Positions 47,040 to 56,250 of a stretch of 64,000 nucleotides of DNA are shown here, one piece after another. The stretch is taken from assembly GCA_047967505.1 (NCBI GenBank), contig CM106538.1, one strand, 5' to 3'. The notes beneath the pieces were generated by a model. The model searched no databases. It saw nothing but the letters and a program-made list of their open reading frames with translations, and was not told where the DNA came from. This stretch comes from Dipteris shenzhenensis (taxonomy: Eukaryota; Polypodiophyta; Polypodiopsida; Gleicheniales). Each line of letters begins with the position of its first letter. Position 1 is the stretch's first letter. A program made the position numbers and the translations under genes.

Positions 47040-48265
47040 GGGATGGCTTGCATGTTGAAGTAGTAGCATTTCAGTCAGCTCCCGTTTATGGTCGTGTTGA
47101 ATTGGACTCCATCCAATGTTTTTAGCAGCACAGCTCCGATGGGATTCATTCTTCTTACTCGATAGGGTCCTTGACTGAGATACTTGAGTTTTCCCTTATG
47201 GACTTTGGCATTATATAGTAAGACCAAGTCACCCTCCTTGATGTCTTTAGCTTTAAGATTTCTATTAAACCATGCCTTTCTTCTGCATTTTTCTATTTTC
47301 ATCGCATGGTAGGTGACTAATCTAGTCTATGTATGCTTCTCCAATTGATAGAGTCTTTCATTCAGGGATGCATGAACTCCCATGCGATCCTATATTACTA
47401 TGCATAGGCTTGGTATTAAAAATTCTAGTGGGACCATAGCTTCAAGGCTGTACACCAATTGAAAAGGTGTATTCCCTGTACTGACCTTGAGTGTGTTTTG
47501 GTATGCCCATAAGGCTAAATTTAGTTTCCATGCCCAATCAGAACATTGTGGTTCTACTACCTGGGTGAGGATAATGCATAATATTTTGTTGGTGGATTTG
47601 GCCTATCCATTCCCTTGGGGTTAGTAGGGTGTTGCTTTTTCTATGGATTACCATAAACCCAGACAAGAGTTCTTGGATAACCTCATTGACAAAATGCATG
47701 CCTCTATTGACACAAGTTCAATAGGGCATCTGAATTGGGTGATCACATTCTCGTAAATCTTACTATGCTTCTAACATCTGCCTTTCTGATTGCTTTAACT
47801 TCAGCCCTTTTGGTAAAGTAATTAGTGGCCACAATTATGTAACATGCTTGTGTTCCCTTCACAGAGCTAAATGGATGGGACCCACATAATCAATCTCCCA
47901 TTTTTCAAATGGTTGTTGTGCAATGACTGTTGTTAGGGGGTTGAACTCCTCGTGTTTTGGTTTAGTATTCCGTTGACATACATCATAGCTTTTGACATAT
48001 TCATAGGCATCTGTCCAAAGTGTTGGCCACCAGTAGCCTGTGAGGAGTTCTTTTCTTGCTATGGCTTCCCCTTGGAAGTTTCCTCCTACAATGCCTTCAT
48101 GGACTTCACTAAGGATTGGCATGATCTCATGAGGCATTACACATCTTCTTAAAACTTGGTCCTTGTCCATCTTATGTAGTTGTCTTGCAATGAGTTGATA
48201 GGGGGTTTGGTATGGCACGAGTTGATAATGGGGGGTGGGTTGTATTGTTCTCTTCCACACAACAC
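47040..48265 (-). pseudogene. Ty3/gypsy integrase remnant
   Basis: In minus-strand order, the zinc-binding domain comes first (48.2-47.95 kb: LSEVHEGIVGGNFQGEA, YWWPTLW, CDVCQ equivalent SYDVCQRN), then FEKWEIDYVGPI. The core follows (47.86-47.6 kb: IIVATNYFTKRAEVKAI), then Y.PQGNG.AKSTNK, where the catalytic glutamate codon reads lysine. The C-terminal GPY/F domain is last (47.3-47.08 kb: DIKEGDLVLLYNAKVHKG, LSQGPYRVRRMNPIGAVLL). The zinc-binding and C-terminal domains keep open frames of 139 and 75 codons, while the core is frameshifted. Reverse transcriptase and RNase H are missing, since similarity stops near 48.27 kb. The element cannot integrate. Confidence 0.88.
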
Positions 48266-48489
48266 AGAAGAAAAACATAGATACAGATTGTAAGGTTCAA
48301 TTACGATGCTCATTCTCATGTGCATTTGAGAGGTATAGAGCCTTTTACAAGTATAGCAAATGGAGTACAGGTGATTTTTGATCCAATCATTTTGGTCCAT
48401 TTTTCTTTGCTTCCATTTATTTTTGTTAAATTTTAGCACGTAAATATCCTATGAACTTGTAAATTCTTTTCAAAACTTGAAGTTATGTT

Positions 48490-49470
48490 AGTATGGCTTG
48501 CAGGGTTTAGCGCATGACTTGTATGTTTTATGTAGAGTTGGTTGCTCTATGCATGTTGATAGACAAATGCTTGTGGATGACAAGATGTTTAGCTTGAAAT
48601 CTGATGCTTGGACACACTACCTTCCACATTTGGAGTGGTCTATTGTAAGTCAAAAGACACCTTGGCGTGGAGGGTTAGAAAAAAGTGGCTTTCTAATGCA
48701 ATTCCTAAAAGCTGCCTTTTGCAAAGAGGGAGGCCCAGCATTGTTTGATATCTTTCTTGGTTGTGGTGGTAGCCCCTTCTGGCATGGAATTCAGTGGATT
48801 GGCCTCACCCACATTCTAGTGTTACAGAGGCATATAGGGCGAAGCTTTTTACAGAAGTACAGAAAGCTCTGAGGCCCAATATTGCCACTAGGATAGTAAA
48901 AATTTCTTTGTGCATGCCTCTCACAGTTTTTGTGGACTTGTTTAATACCTTTCCAGTGAAGGTTTCAAAAACAATGTTCACAGTTAAAGCAACAAATTCG
49001 GCATGCATGCCACAATTTTTGGATAAAGGTTGGGATAAGAAGACATGTAGTTCAGTGTTTTGTGAGGTGATCCAACCTTCTATGCAACTGAAGTACATGG
49101 TTGCATCACAAAATTTTATTTTCTCTTTTTATTACAAGCGCAGTCGAATGCTAGGCACAAAGCTTGTCCCAATGGATCAAGATGAAGAGAGGTAGCTCAA
49201 AATGTACAAGTTCATGTTGATGGCATTGATTTTGAAAAAGATGTGATAGAATTGGGATCACAAGGGTGGGTACAACACATACTTAAGAATGGTGATATGA
49301 ATTTAGCTTTTCTTCATAGATTTCATAAACTATGGTTTTACATGCTTATGCGTAGTCATGGGGTGAAGCATATTCCATCTACATCAATTAATGAAGAGTT
49401 CTTGTCAGAATATGGCGAAGAACTAATTATACTAGACTTTTGGTGCATAAAAGCTATGGGCTTCTAGACT
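48490..49470 (+). pseudogene. Coding-like block of unknown family
   Basis: Three plus-strand frames (124, 133 and 74 codons) follow one another over 1 kb with modest overlap, suggesting one protein split by frameshifts. FLKAAFCKEGGPALFDIFLG followed by CGG recalls the DxFxGxG loop of S-adenosylmethionine-dependent DNA methylases that plant and animal transposons sometimes carry. However, the second glycine is replaced and no catalytic DPPY-like motif is visible. A later piece includes VHVDGIDFEKDVIELGSQGW. I treat the function as unknown. Confidence 0.35.
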
Positions 49471-49717
49471 GTGATTGGCAAGCATTCTCATGGCATTGAA
49501 ACCTTCAAGCTTTTGATAATTTGGAGTTGTAAGTTTAGGACAGGCTTTTGGATGTGGAGTGCAAGGAAGCATGGACACTTGGAGACAATTGCTTGGAATA
49601 CCTAAGTAGAACTCAAGACAATGCCCCCAAGAGTGTGGGCTTCATTCCATTATGAGGTATTTATACAAGTTGAGAGTTTCTCTCTTCATGTAGGAATTGT
49701 AAGACATTCTCTTTCTA

Positions 49718-49835
49718 CGTGTAGAACTTGCATCTAGAAGTTGTATGTAGGAGCTGCAAGTTGCATGTTGCATGTAGGAGTTGCATATAGAACTCGCATG
49801 TAGGATGTGCATGTAGAACATGCAAGTTGGATTTC
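49718..49835. repeat. Degenerate short tandem repeat
   Basis: Variants of TTGCATGTAGGAG and GCATGTAGAAC recur about eight times over 118 bp, with unit length near 12-16 bp. Confidence 0.75.
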
Positions 49836-49839
49836 TAAG

Positions 49840-50320
49840 AGGGATTATTCCTAGCCTTATGCAAGTACAAGCAGAGCTTTGTCGCTACTCTACACACACA
49901 TTCTGTGCTACCTAAGTCCATGTTGGCATAGAGACAACAACTTCCTTGCAGCTTGGTTCCCCTACAGCTTGCTTCTCCTAACTGGGAGGTTGCTTGCCAT
50001 CCTTCCTCTTTGTGGAGCTATGGAGCGCAGTCCCTCTGGAGCATGATCAGCACAGAGGCCCGTCCGTTGCACAGCTTCCTCTATTGTACAGAAGTAGTAG
50101 TGGTCTCAACTGCCTTTCAACTTAGTGGGCCATGCAACTCAATAATTAGTCACCTACTCTCAAGAAACTTTATTATATTTAATACATGTGTAAAAAAGGT
50201 CCATTTGTTTGTGCTTTCAACTCATGCTATCTTGTCAATGGTAACAAGCACAAAAAGCGTAGCACATTAATATGCTTCCACCCATTCGAACAAAAGAAGC
50301 TTCAAGAGCAACGTAACAAT
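49840..50320. other. Gene-free flank of the copia element
   Basis: Contains a 105-codon plus-strand frame at 49,953-50,270 without recognisable features. Confidence 0.35.
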
Positions 50321-50322
50321 CT

Positions 50323-50559
50323 TGAAGGACAAATTGATGTATGGGTGTGTGCCTAAGGGCTAGGAGTCCTATGCTAGGAGTGTGTGAGAGTAGGTGTGCT
50401 AGAGTGGCTGTGATTGAGAGAATTAGGGAGTGATTATAGGATCTAAGGATTCCATCCTGAGATCATTGATGATGTCAAAGATGTATACTCTCTTGCCTAT
50501 ATATTGGGCATTCTCCATGAATAAAGAGTTCAGTTTTGTGATCCATTGATGCTCCAACA
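50323..50559 (+). repeat. 5' LTR
   Basis: Starts TGAAGGACAAATTGATG and ends GATGCTCCAACA. Same length as the 3' LTR. It contains TTGCCTATATATTGGGC, a plausible TATA box, and AATAAAGAG about 45 bp before the end as a possible polyadenylation signal. Confidence 0.92.
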
Positions 50560-50561
50560 TG

Positions 50562-50573
50562 TGATATCAGAGC
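50562..50573 (+). other. Primer-binding site for initiator tRNA-Met
   Basis: TGATATCAGAGC lies 3 bp inside the 5' LTR and differs by one base from TGGTATCAGAGC, the complement of the plant initiator methionine tRNA 3' end used by most copia elements. Confidence 0.85.
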
Positions 50574-50685
50574 CATTCCACCCTCCTTGAGCCTCCACCC
50601 ACGTCCTAGTGCCACCTCATCATCTTCTTCAACCTCTCCACCTTCTTTCACATTTTGCCCTCTTCTCTCCAAATTGACCTTCCCT

Positions 50686-51471
50686 ATGGCCTCCAAAATC
50701 AAGATAGATAAGTTTGAGGGAGAGGGTTTTCATACTTGGCAGACCAAACTAAAATTTATTCTCATGAAAAAGGGGTTTTGGAATGTGGCTAATGGAAAAG
50801 AAAAGAAACCAACCACTAGGGAAGGAGATTCAACTTTATGGCTCCCTAAAGATGAAAAGGCACTAGCCATAATTGCTCTTGGATTGAGTGATTCTTTTAT
50901 CCACCACATTGATGGCTGTGAGACTACTCATGCTGCATGGAGTCATGTCTTTGGAGCACAGGGGAGGTGTTCCAAGTTGAGCTTGCTCATCAAATTCTTT
51001 GATCTGAAATTGGATAGAGGAGAATCCATCTCTTCACATTTAAACTCCATGAAGAGCATACTGACTCAGTTATCTGGCATCAAGTTTAATCTTGATATCT
51101 TACTCAGAAGCCTAACTGAGGAATATGGCACTGTTGTCACTACTCTCACCAATATACCAGAGATTAGTTTGGTGGAAATTGAGGCATCCCTATTGGAAGA
51201 GGAAAGGAAAATCAAACAGAGGAATGACTACAAAGAACATGGGGCATATTTGGCCAAAAGCAACTTCACGGGAAAGAGCAAGATGAAGTGCAACTTTTGT
51301 GGAAAACCTGGACATTTTGAGAAAGAGTGCTATGCAAAGAAGAAATTTTCAGCAAACCTTGTGGAAGAAGAAAAGAGAGAAGAAGAAGAAGAACCAGAGG
51401 ATGTTAAAGCTCTCACTGCTTTCACCACCCAACTCAATTTTGACAAGGGTGATGACCCATATGTTTTCTAA
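50686..51471 (+). CDS. Copia-type Gag protein, intact
   Basis: Builds the virus-like particle that packages the element's RNA. The open frame extends upstream to 50,587, but the natural start is the Met at 50,686 (MASKIKIDKFEGEGF), the usual opening of copia gag, giving about 261 residues. The DUF4219-like start (FEGEGFHTWQTKLKFILM) leads into a UBN2-type gag domain (GESISSHLNSMKSILTQL, LLRSLTEEYGTVV). A few residues before LLRSL seem to be missing compared with usual copia gag. A complete CCHC zinc knuckle (CNFCGKPGHFEKEC) binds RNA near residue 205. The C-terminus is strongly acidic (KREEEEEPEDVK) and the frame then stops instead of entering protease. This intact frame in a decayed region suggests a relatively recent insertion. 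Confidence 0.88.
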   Translation: MASKIKIDKFEGEGFHTWQTKLKFILMKKGFWNVANGKEKKPTTREGDSTLWLPKDEKALAIIALGLSDSFIHHIDGCETTHAAWSHVFGAQGRCSKLSLLIKFFDLKLDRGESISSHLNSMKSILTQLSGIKFNLDILLRSLTEEYGTVVTTLTNIPEISLVEIEASLLEEERKIKQRNDYKEHGAYLAKSNFTGKSKMKCNFCGKPGHFEKECYAKKKFSANLVEEEKREEEEEPEDVKALTAFTTQLNFDKGDDPYVF

Positions 51472-51740
51472 GTTGTTTGTGTGTGGTCAATAATGGTTCT
51501 TTGCCATGGATAGTCCATCCTTAAATGATTGTTAGTCCTTTGTTTCAGTTGTTACCTTGTTGGACGCATGGGGATTTCCATACATAGTCATTGTCCAATC
51601 CTCTAGTTGTAAACCAAGAATCCTAGAAGTGATGAGTCACAGGTTGGGGCCATGTGTGTTGCCACATGATGGTGGGCAAGCCATGGAGCATCCTATGTAC
51701 TACTGCTAAGGGATGAGGTCATCAATTTGTTGGGGGGGAA

Positions 51741-51977
51741 TGAAGGACAAATTGATGTATGGGTGTGTGCCTAAGGGCTAGGAGCCCTATGCCAGGAGTG
51801 TGTGAGATTAGGTGTGCTAGAGTGGGTGTGATTGAGAGAGTCAGGGAATGATTATAGGATCTAAGAATTCCATCCTGAGATTATTGATGATGTCAAAGAT
51901 GTATACTCTCTTGCCTATATATTGGGCATTCTCCATGAATAAAGAGTTCAATTTTATGATCCATTGATGCTCCAACA
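51741..51977 (+). repeat. 3' LTR, preceded by polypurine tract
   Basis: 237 bp, about 95 percent identical to the 5' LTR. The 10-bp tract TGGGGGGGAA at 51,731-51,740 directly precedes it and would prime plus-strand DNA synthesis. Confidence 0.92.
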
Positions 51978-52062
51978 AATCCCTTCAATACAAGTAGCAC
52001 AATTAAACACTAAAAAGCATGGTTGTCTTGAGTGCTACCATTCCTATACATTGCATGAACCA

Positions 52063-52130
52063 TGTCAGGAGAGCCAAATTGGCTCTAGTTTTTGGCATGG
52101 TAGCATGGAGAGATGCTCCTCTACCTGACA
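52063..52130. repeat. Nested imperfect hairpin upstream of the PPR gene
   Basis: The outer arms TGTCAGG and CCTGACA are exactly complementary. Inside, GAGCCAA-A-TTGGCTC is a 7-bp palindrome with a one-base centre. It lies about 530 bp before the PPR start codon and 90 bp after the copia element, and may be a transposon scar. Confidence 0.6.
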
Positions 52131-52481
52131 CAAAAATATGGAATTTTCCCTCAGTGACGCGAAACTTCTGGACTTCCGTGCCTTATCGAGATTAGAATCT
52201 TCTCGATTTTCCCTGGCTCACTTGCGTAATTCATCGTGATTGCCTTAATTTTCTGCCCAATCGCCTACGCTTAATCTAGTATTGCGGAGCTATTAATTAA
52301 TACTTGTTTCTATCCACGGGGGGCCTATTCATCCAAGGTCAAGCTACGGCAATTTGGCACGGCGAAAGAATATTAAGATGCCCCCATGCTCCTAAGGTTG
52401 ACATAGGAAGTGGATGACGCTTATGGGTATCCACGGAGGCAAATGTGATGGTCTTTGGAGGGGAGAAAGGGAGGTCTCAAC

Positions 52482-52592
52482 CGAGAGAGAGAGAGAGAGA
52501 ATCAGACCAAGATATTTAGCTTTCATACGAGTTCAAATACGTTTGAATGCAACAAACGTTGATCGAGGGAGAGAGAGAGAGAGAGAGAGAGA
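52482..52592 (+). promoter_or_regulatory. Two GA runs in the PPR upstream region
   Basis: Runs of about 9 and 13 GA repeats at 52,482-52,500 and 52,567-52,592 lie 68-178 bp before the start codon. GA/CT runs near plant transcription starts can bind BARLEY B RECOMBINANT/BASIC PENTACYSTEINE proteins. Here a regulatory role is only inferred from position. Confidence 0.4.
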
Positions 52593-52659
52593 AGTTCTTA
52601 GAAAAGGACTCTTGTTTGGTTTGAGTTCCTTACTCTGGTCATGAATCCGTCAAGCTCAA

Positions 52660-54960
52660 ATGAAAATCTCCCGGACTACCCTTCAAAGGGCGGAGAGACT
52701 CAAGGACGCGACTCAATGGCTGGATCAGCCTTACATCCAGCCAGACTCTCCTCAATTTTCTGCTGTCCTCCGAAAGTGCAGCCACGCAAAAGCTCTCACG
52801 GAGGGTATGCGGGTTCATGGGCAAATTCTTCGACTTGGCCTGGACAACGGCAAATTTCTGGGGAACCTCCTTATAGAAATGTACGGCAATTGCGGGGCTT
52901 TAGGGGACGCACGTTCTGTTTTCGACAAGATGCATTTACGAGACGCCATCACATGGACTGCCGTTATAGGAGCATATGCCGAGCATGGCGACCACATGGA
53001 GGCCCTTCACCTCTATCAGCAAATGCAGCGGGAAGGAGTAGAAGCTCTCCAAATTACTTTCGTTAGACTTCTATCTGCGTGCTCCAGTACTGCAGCTCTA
53101 GCTCAAGGTAAGGAGATCCATGCTAGTATTGTGCAAAATGGTTTTGATTCAGAAGTCATTGTGGGGACTGCAATTATCAACATGTATCGCAAGTGTGGAT
53201 GTCTGGAAAGTGCAAGGAGGTTTTTTGATAGAATGCGTGCACCAGATGTGATTGCATGGAATACTATAATTGCAGCCTGTGTCCAGCATGGCGAATGCAA
53301 GGACTCTATGCTCCTTTATCAAAAAATGCAGCAGGATGGTGTGAAGCCAAACAAGGTCACATTCGTTAGCATCCTTGGAGCATGTTGTTGTCCTGCTGAG
53401 TTACCATTCGGCAAGGACATCCATCGTAGTATTGTTGATACTGGATTTGAATCAGATGTTGTCGTTGGTACTGCTCTTGTCAGCATGTATGGTAAGTGCA
53501 GGCGTCCAAAAGATGCATGGAAGGTGTTCGACAAACTACATGGACGGAATGTGATTTCGTGGAATGCCATGATCGCAGTGTATGTGTGTAATGGTCATGA
53601 TACTGAGGCCCTCTCTGTATATCAAGCTATGATGGAGCAGGAGGTGAAACCAGACAGTCTTACCTTTGTAAATGTTCTTGGTGCATGTGCCACCTTAACA
53701 TGCATATTGAGTGGCAAAGATATTCATTCTAGCATTGTAAAGAGAGGCTTGGAGTCAGAAATCCTCCTTGGAACTGCCCTGTTCAACATGTATGGAAAGT
53801 GTGGGAGTCTTAAGAACGCACGGAGGGTGTTTGACAAGCTACTTGTGCGGGATCGAGTTACATGGAATGCCATGCTTGCAGCATATGTCCAGAATGCCCA
53901 TAAAAGTGAGGCTTTTCAACTTCATCAACAAATGCTCAGGGAGGATATGATACCAGACAAATTCACCTTCAATACTCTTCTCAGTGCATGCTCAAGCACG
54001 GTAGCTCTTGCACAGGGTAAGAAAATCCATGCAAGCATTGTTGACAGTGGTTTGGAGTGTGAAGCTGGCATCGGTGCTTCCCTTATTAACATGTATAGTA
54101 AGTGTGGGAGTGTGATGTGTGCGGCAAGTGTGTTTAAAAGCCTGCATGGGCAAGATGTGAACTCATGCAACGCCATGCTTGCGGCATATGTCCAGCATGA
54201 GCATGGCAAGGAGGCTCTTAAGCTGTATCAAGAAATGGTTGAGAACAATATAATACCAGATGAGTTCTCCTTTAGCGCCATTCTTGGTGCATGTTCTGCA
54301 ATAGCAGCACTGCTGCAGGGTAAGGGCATTCATGCTACCATAGTACATCGAGGGTTTGATTCAGATGTTGCAGTATTAAATGCGCTCCTCAACATGTATG
54401 CCAAGTGTGGAGATGTGGAGGATGCATTCTGCATCTTTGCTAAAATGCGTGAACGGGACATAATTTCATGGAATGCAGTGCTGGCAGCATATGCCCAGAA
54501 TGGCTTGGGTGATGAGGTTCTTCAGCTCTATCAACAGATGCAGAGGCAAGGGATCAAGGCAAATGATGTCACTTTCATTAGTGTTTTCTGTGCATGCAGT
54601 CACACGGGGCTGGTTGACGAGGCATTGAAGTATTTTGATTCGTTGAAGTCAGTCCATGGCATTACTCCGACACTGGAGCACTATGCATGCATTGTTGATC
54701 TTTATGGCAGAGTTGGAAGATTGAAAGAAGCAAGGGAATTCGTCAAGAAAATGCCAATTCAACCTGATGCTGTGGTTTGGAAAGGTTTGCTTGGGGCTTG
54801 CAGAGTGCATAATGATGTAGAGCAAGGACAAGATGCTGCAAAACATGTTTTTGAGTTGGACTCAGGGAGTGCAACACCATATGTACTGCTCTCAAATATA
54901 CATGCAGCCTTTTGGGGTGGTGGGGAATGGAATACTGTGTACAACATTGGAAGGACGTGA
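52660..54960 (+). CDS. PLS-class pentatricopeptide-repeat protein, truncated in the E domain
   Basis: Intronless, 766 codons. PPR proteins of this class bind organellar RNA base by base, usually to choose cytidines for editing or to stabilise transcripts. From about residue 28 to 635 there are six PLS triplets with a near-exact 101-residue period. Their S motifs begin at about residues 94, 195, 296, 397, 498 and 599, each with W(N/T)A-type wording and then QM or EM before the next P motif. The MYGKCG or MYAKCG and ARRVFDK signatures recur. L2, S2 and E1 motifs follow (HYACIVDLYGRVGRLKEARE, PDAVVWKGLLGACRVHNDVE, ATPYVLLSNIHAA), then the protein stops. The rest of E, E+ and the DYW deaminase are absent, so any editing would need a partner. 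The start is the first Met in frame (stop at 52,642). The short basic N-terminus is only a weak targeting signal. Confidence 0.9.
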   Translation: MKISRTTLQRAERLKDATQWLDQPYIQPDSPQFSAVLRKCSHAKALTEGMRVHGQILRLGLDNGKFLGNLLIEMYGNCGALGDARSVFDKMHLRDAITWTAVIGAYAEHGDHMEALHLYQQMQREGVEALQITFVRLLSACSSTAALAQGKEIHASIVQNGFDSEVIVGTAIINMYRKCGCLESARRFFDRMRAPDVIAWNTIIAACVQHGECKDSMLLYQKMQQDGVKPNKVTFVSILGACCCPAELPFGKDIHRSIVDTGFESDVVVGTALVSMYGKCRRPKDAWKVFDKLHGRNVISWNAMIAVYVCNGHDTEALSVYQAMMEQEVKPDSLTFVNVLGACATLTCILSGKDIHSSIVKRGLESEILLGTALFNMYGKCGSLKNARRVFDKLLVRDRVTWNAMLAAYVQNAHKSEAFQLHQQMLREDMIPDKFTFNTLLSACSSTVALAQGKKIHASIVDSGLECEAGIGASLINMYSKCGSVMCAASVFKSLHGQDVNSCNAMLAAYVQHEHGKEALKLYQEMVENNIIPDEFSFSAILGACSAIAALLQGKGIHATIVHRGFDSDVAVLNALLNMYAKCGDVEDAFCIFAKMRERDIISWNAVLAAYAQNGLGDEVLQLYQQMQRQGIKANDVTFISVFCACSHTGLVDEALKYFDSLKSVHGITPTLEHYACIVDLYGRVGRLKEAREFVKKMPIQPDAVVWKGLLGACRVHNDVEQGQDAAKHVFELDSGSATPYVLLSNIHAAFWGGGEWNTVYNIGRT

Positions 54961-56026
54961 GGATCTAGCTATGCTGCAGTGTGGCGATGCATGAATTTGT
55001 AAGATGCAATCGATTCAACAGAGGACGATTTGCTCAGTCGGAGATTGTAATTGGCCAAATGGAGAGCTAGGGCTGATTGTCTGTGTGAAAGAGCGGAAGC
55101 TCTTCAAGAAAGATATTCAAACTTTTTTCGGTTCTCAAAAGGACAACGTAAGGCCATTCAACTCTGATTCATGCCTTGAAATCTTTTTGGCTGAATTTGA
55201 GACCTAAATATTCTCTTCAGAGAAGATAACCATTTAAGATGTTGTAGTTTGCCTTGCGGACTTGGAGAAGCTGCTGTCCAAAGCAACCCATTAGAAAGCT
55301 CTCAATGTGTTAGTATTCAATAAGAAAATTCAAAGACCAACCTTGGAACTATCCCATATTCATGCTGGCTCAATCAGATGTGAAATGCTCAGTTTGGAAA
55401 TTTTGCTAGTGGTTGAACCTCGAAAGACAAGGGTGCAGTTGGACGACAAAGGAAGATCTAAACATCTCACTCAGAATGAGCTGATTCTATTACTCGCGGA
55501 TATATAACCTCCAAAAATAGAAAGAAGCATTCTTATTCTCCTAACAAAAGCAAGACTTGGGTCCAGGTGAAGGAGGGCGATTTTGAAAAGCTGAATCTTA
55601 TTTCAGCCATTGCCAAATACCCCTCCTATATTGATACTCCAATGGGATGAGTAAAAGATGGGCTAGAAAATTTTAGAGGAAATGCAAAGATACATGAAAG
55701 AAGGAAAATGTTTTAGATGTAGCACATAAGGTCTTACCTTGTGGTTCTCCTCATGAAGTAAAGCAAGGTCAACAACGTGCGATTGCTAAGGAGAGAGACC
55801 AAATGTCAACAAGGAGGAGTTCAAGGAGATTAAATGCAGGATTATGGCTGGGTCAAGTAAGGCAATAAGTCTCTACTCTTTATGACTTTGGATTGATTGT
55901 TGGATATAAGTATCTAGCTTGGTTGTTAGACACTACATTTTGGATATCATTGCCTCACTGTGCGTCCCCCATAGAGGACATGGGGGAAATGTACCTAGCA
56001 TGCTTGTTACACACGACATGCTAAGA

Positions 56027-56250
56027 CACACTTTAGACATGGGTGGCTTAAGTGTCTTAAAAATAAGATACTTAAGACAAGTAATTTTTTCATACAAATT
56101 ATTAATTGAAAAATATATAAAAGTAAACATAACGTGTTAGGCACACTAGACATGGGTGTCTTAAGTGTCGTAAAAATAAGATACCTAAGACAAGTAACTT
56201 TTATTTATAAATTATTAAATCAAATTATAAAAGTAAGCAAAATTATAGAT
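56027..56250. repeat. 113-bp tandem duplication
   Basis: The two copies share TAGACATGGGTG.CTTAAGTGTC, TAAAAATAAGATAC, TAAGACAAGTAA, AAATTATTAA and ATAAAAGTAA in order, with starts 113 bp apart. Copies differ by small indels. Confidence 0.8.

Larger units (their letters stand above)
50323..51977 (+). mobile_element. Complete small copia-type element with gag only (TR-GAG-like)
   Basis: A 1,655-bp element bounded by two 237-bp LTRs that start TG and end CA. It is flanked by AATCT on the left and AATCC on the right, an almost perfect 5-bp target-site duplication. A primer-binding site follows the left LTR and a purine tract precedes the right. Between them lie only a gag reading frame and 269 bp of non-coding sequence. 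No protease, integrase or reverse transcriptase is present, so it must rely on another copia element. This architecture matches the non-autonomous TR-GAG class described in plants. The LTRs differ at about 11 of 237 positions, mostly transitions. Confidence 0.93.

Noticed and set aside
52641-53066. 141-codon frame overlapping the PPR gene, and minus-strand frames inside the PPR gene
   Set aside because: Shadows of the PPR coding sequence. The upstream ATG is reported only as a possible translation control.
55560-55760. Lost DYW domain of the PPR gene downstream of the stop
   Set aside because: No HSEKLA, CxxC or terminal DYW-like residues in any frame. One frame instead hints weakly at a gag zinc knuckle.
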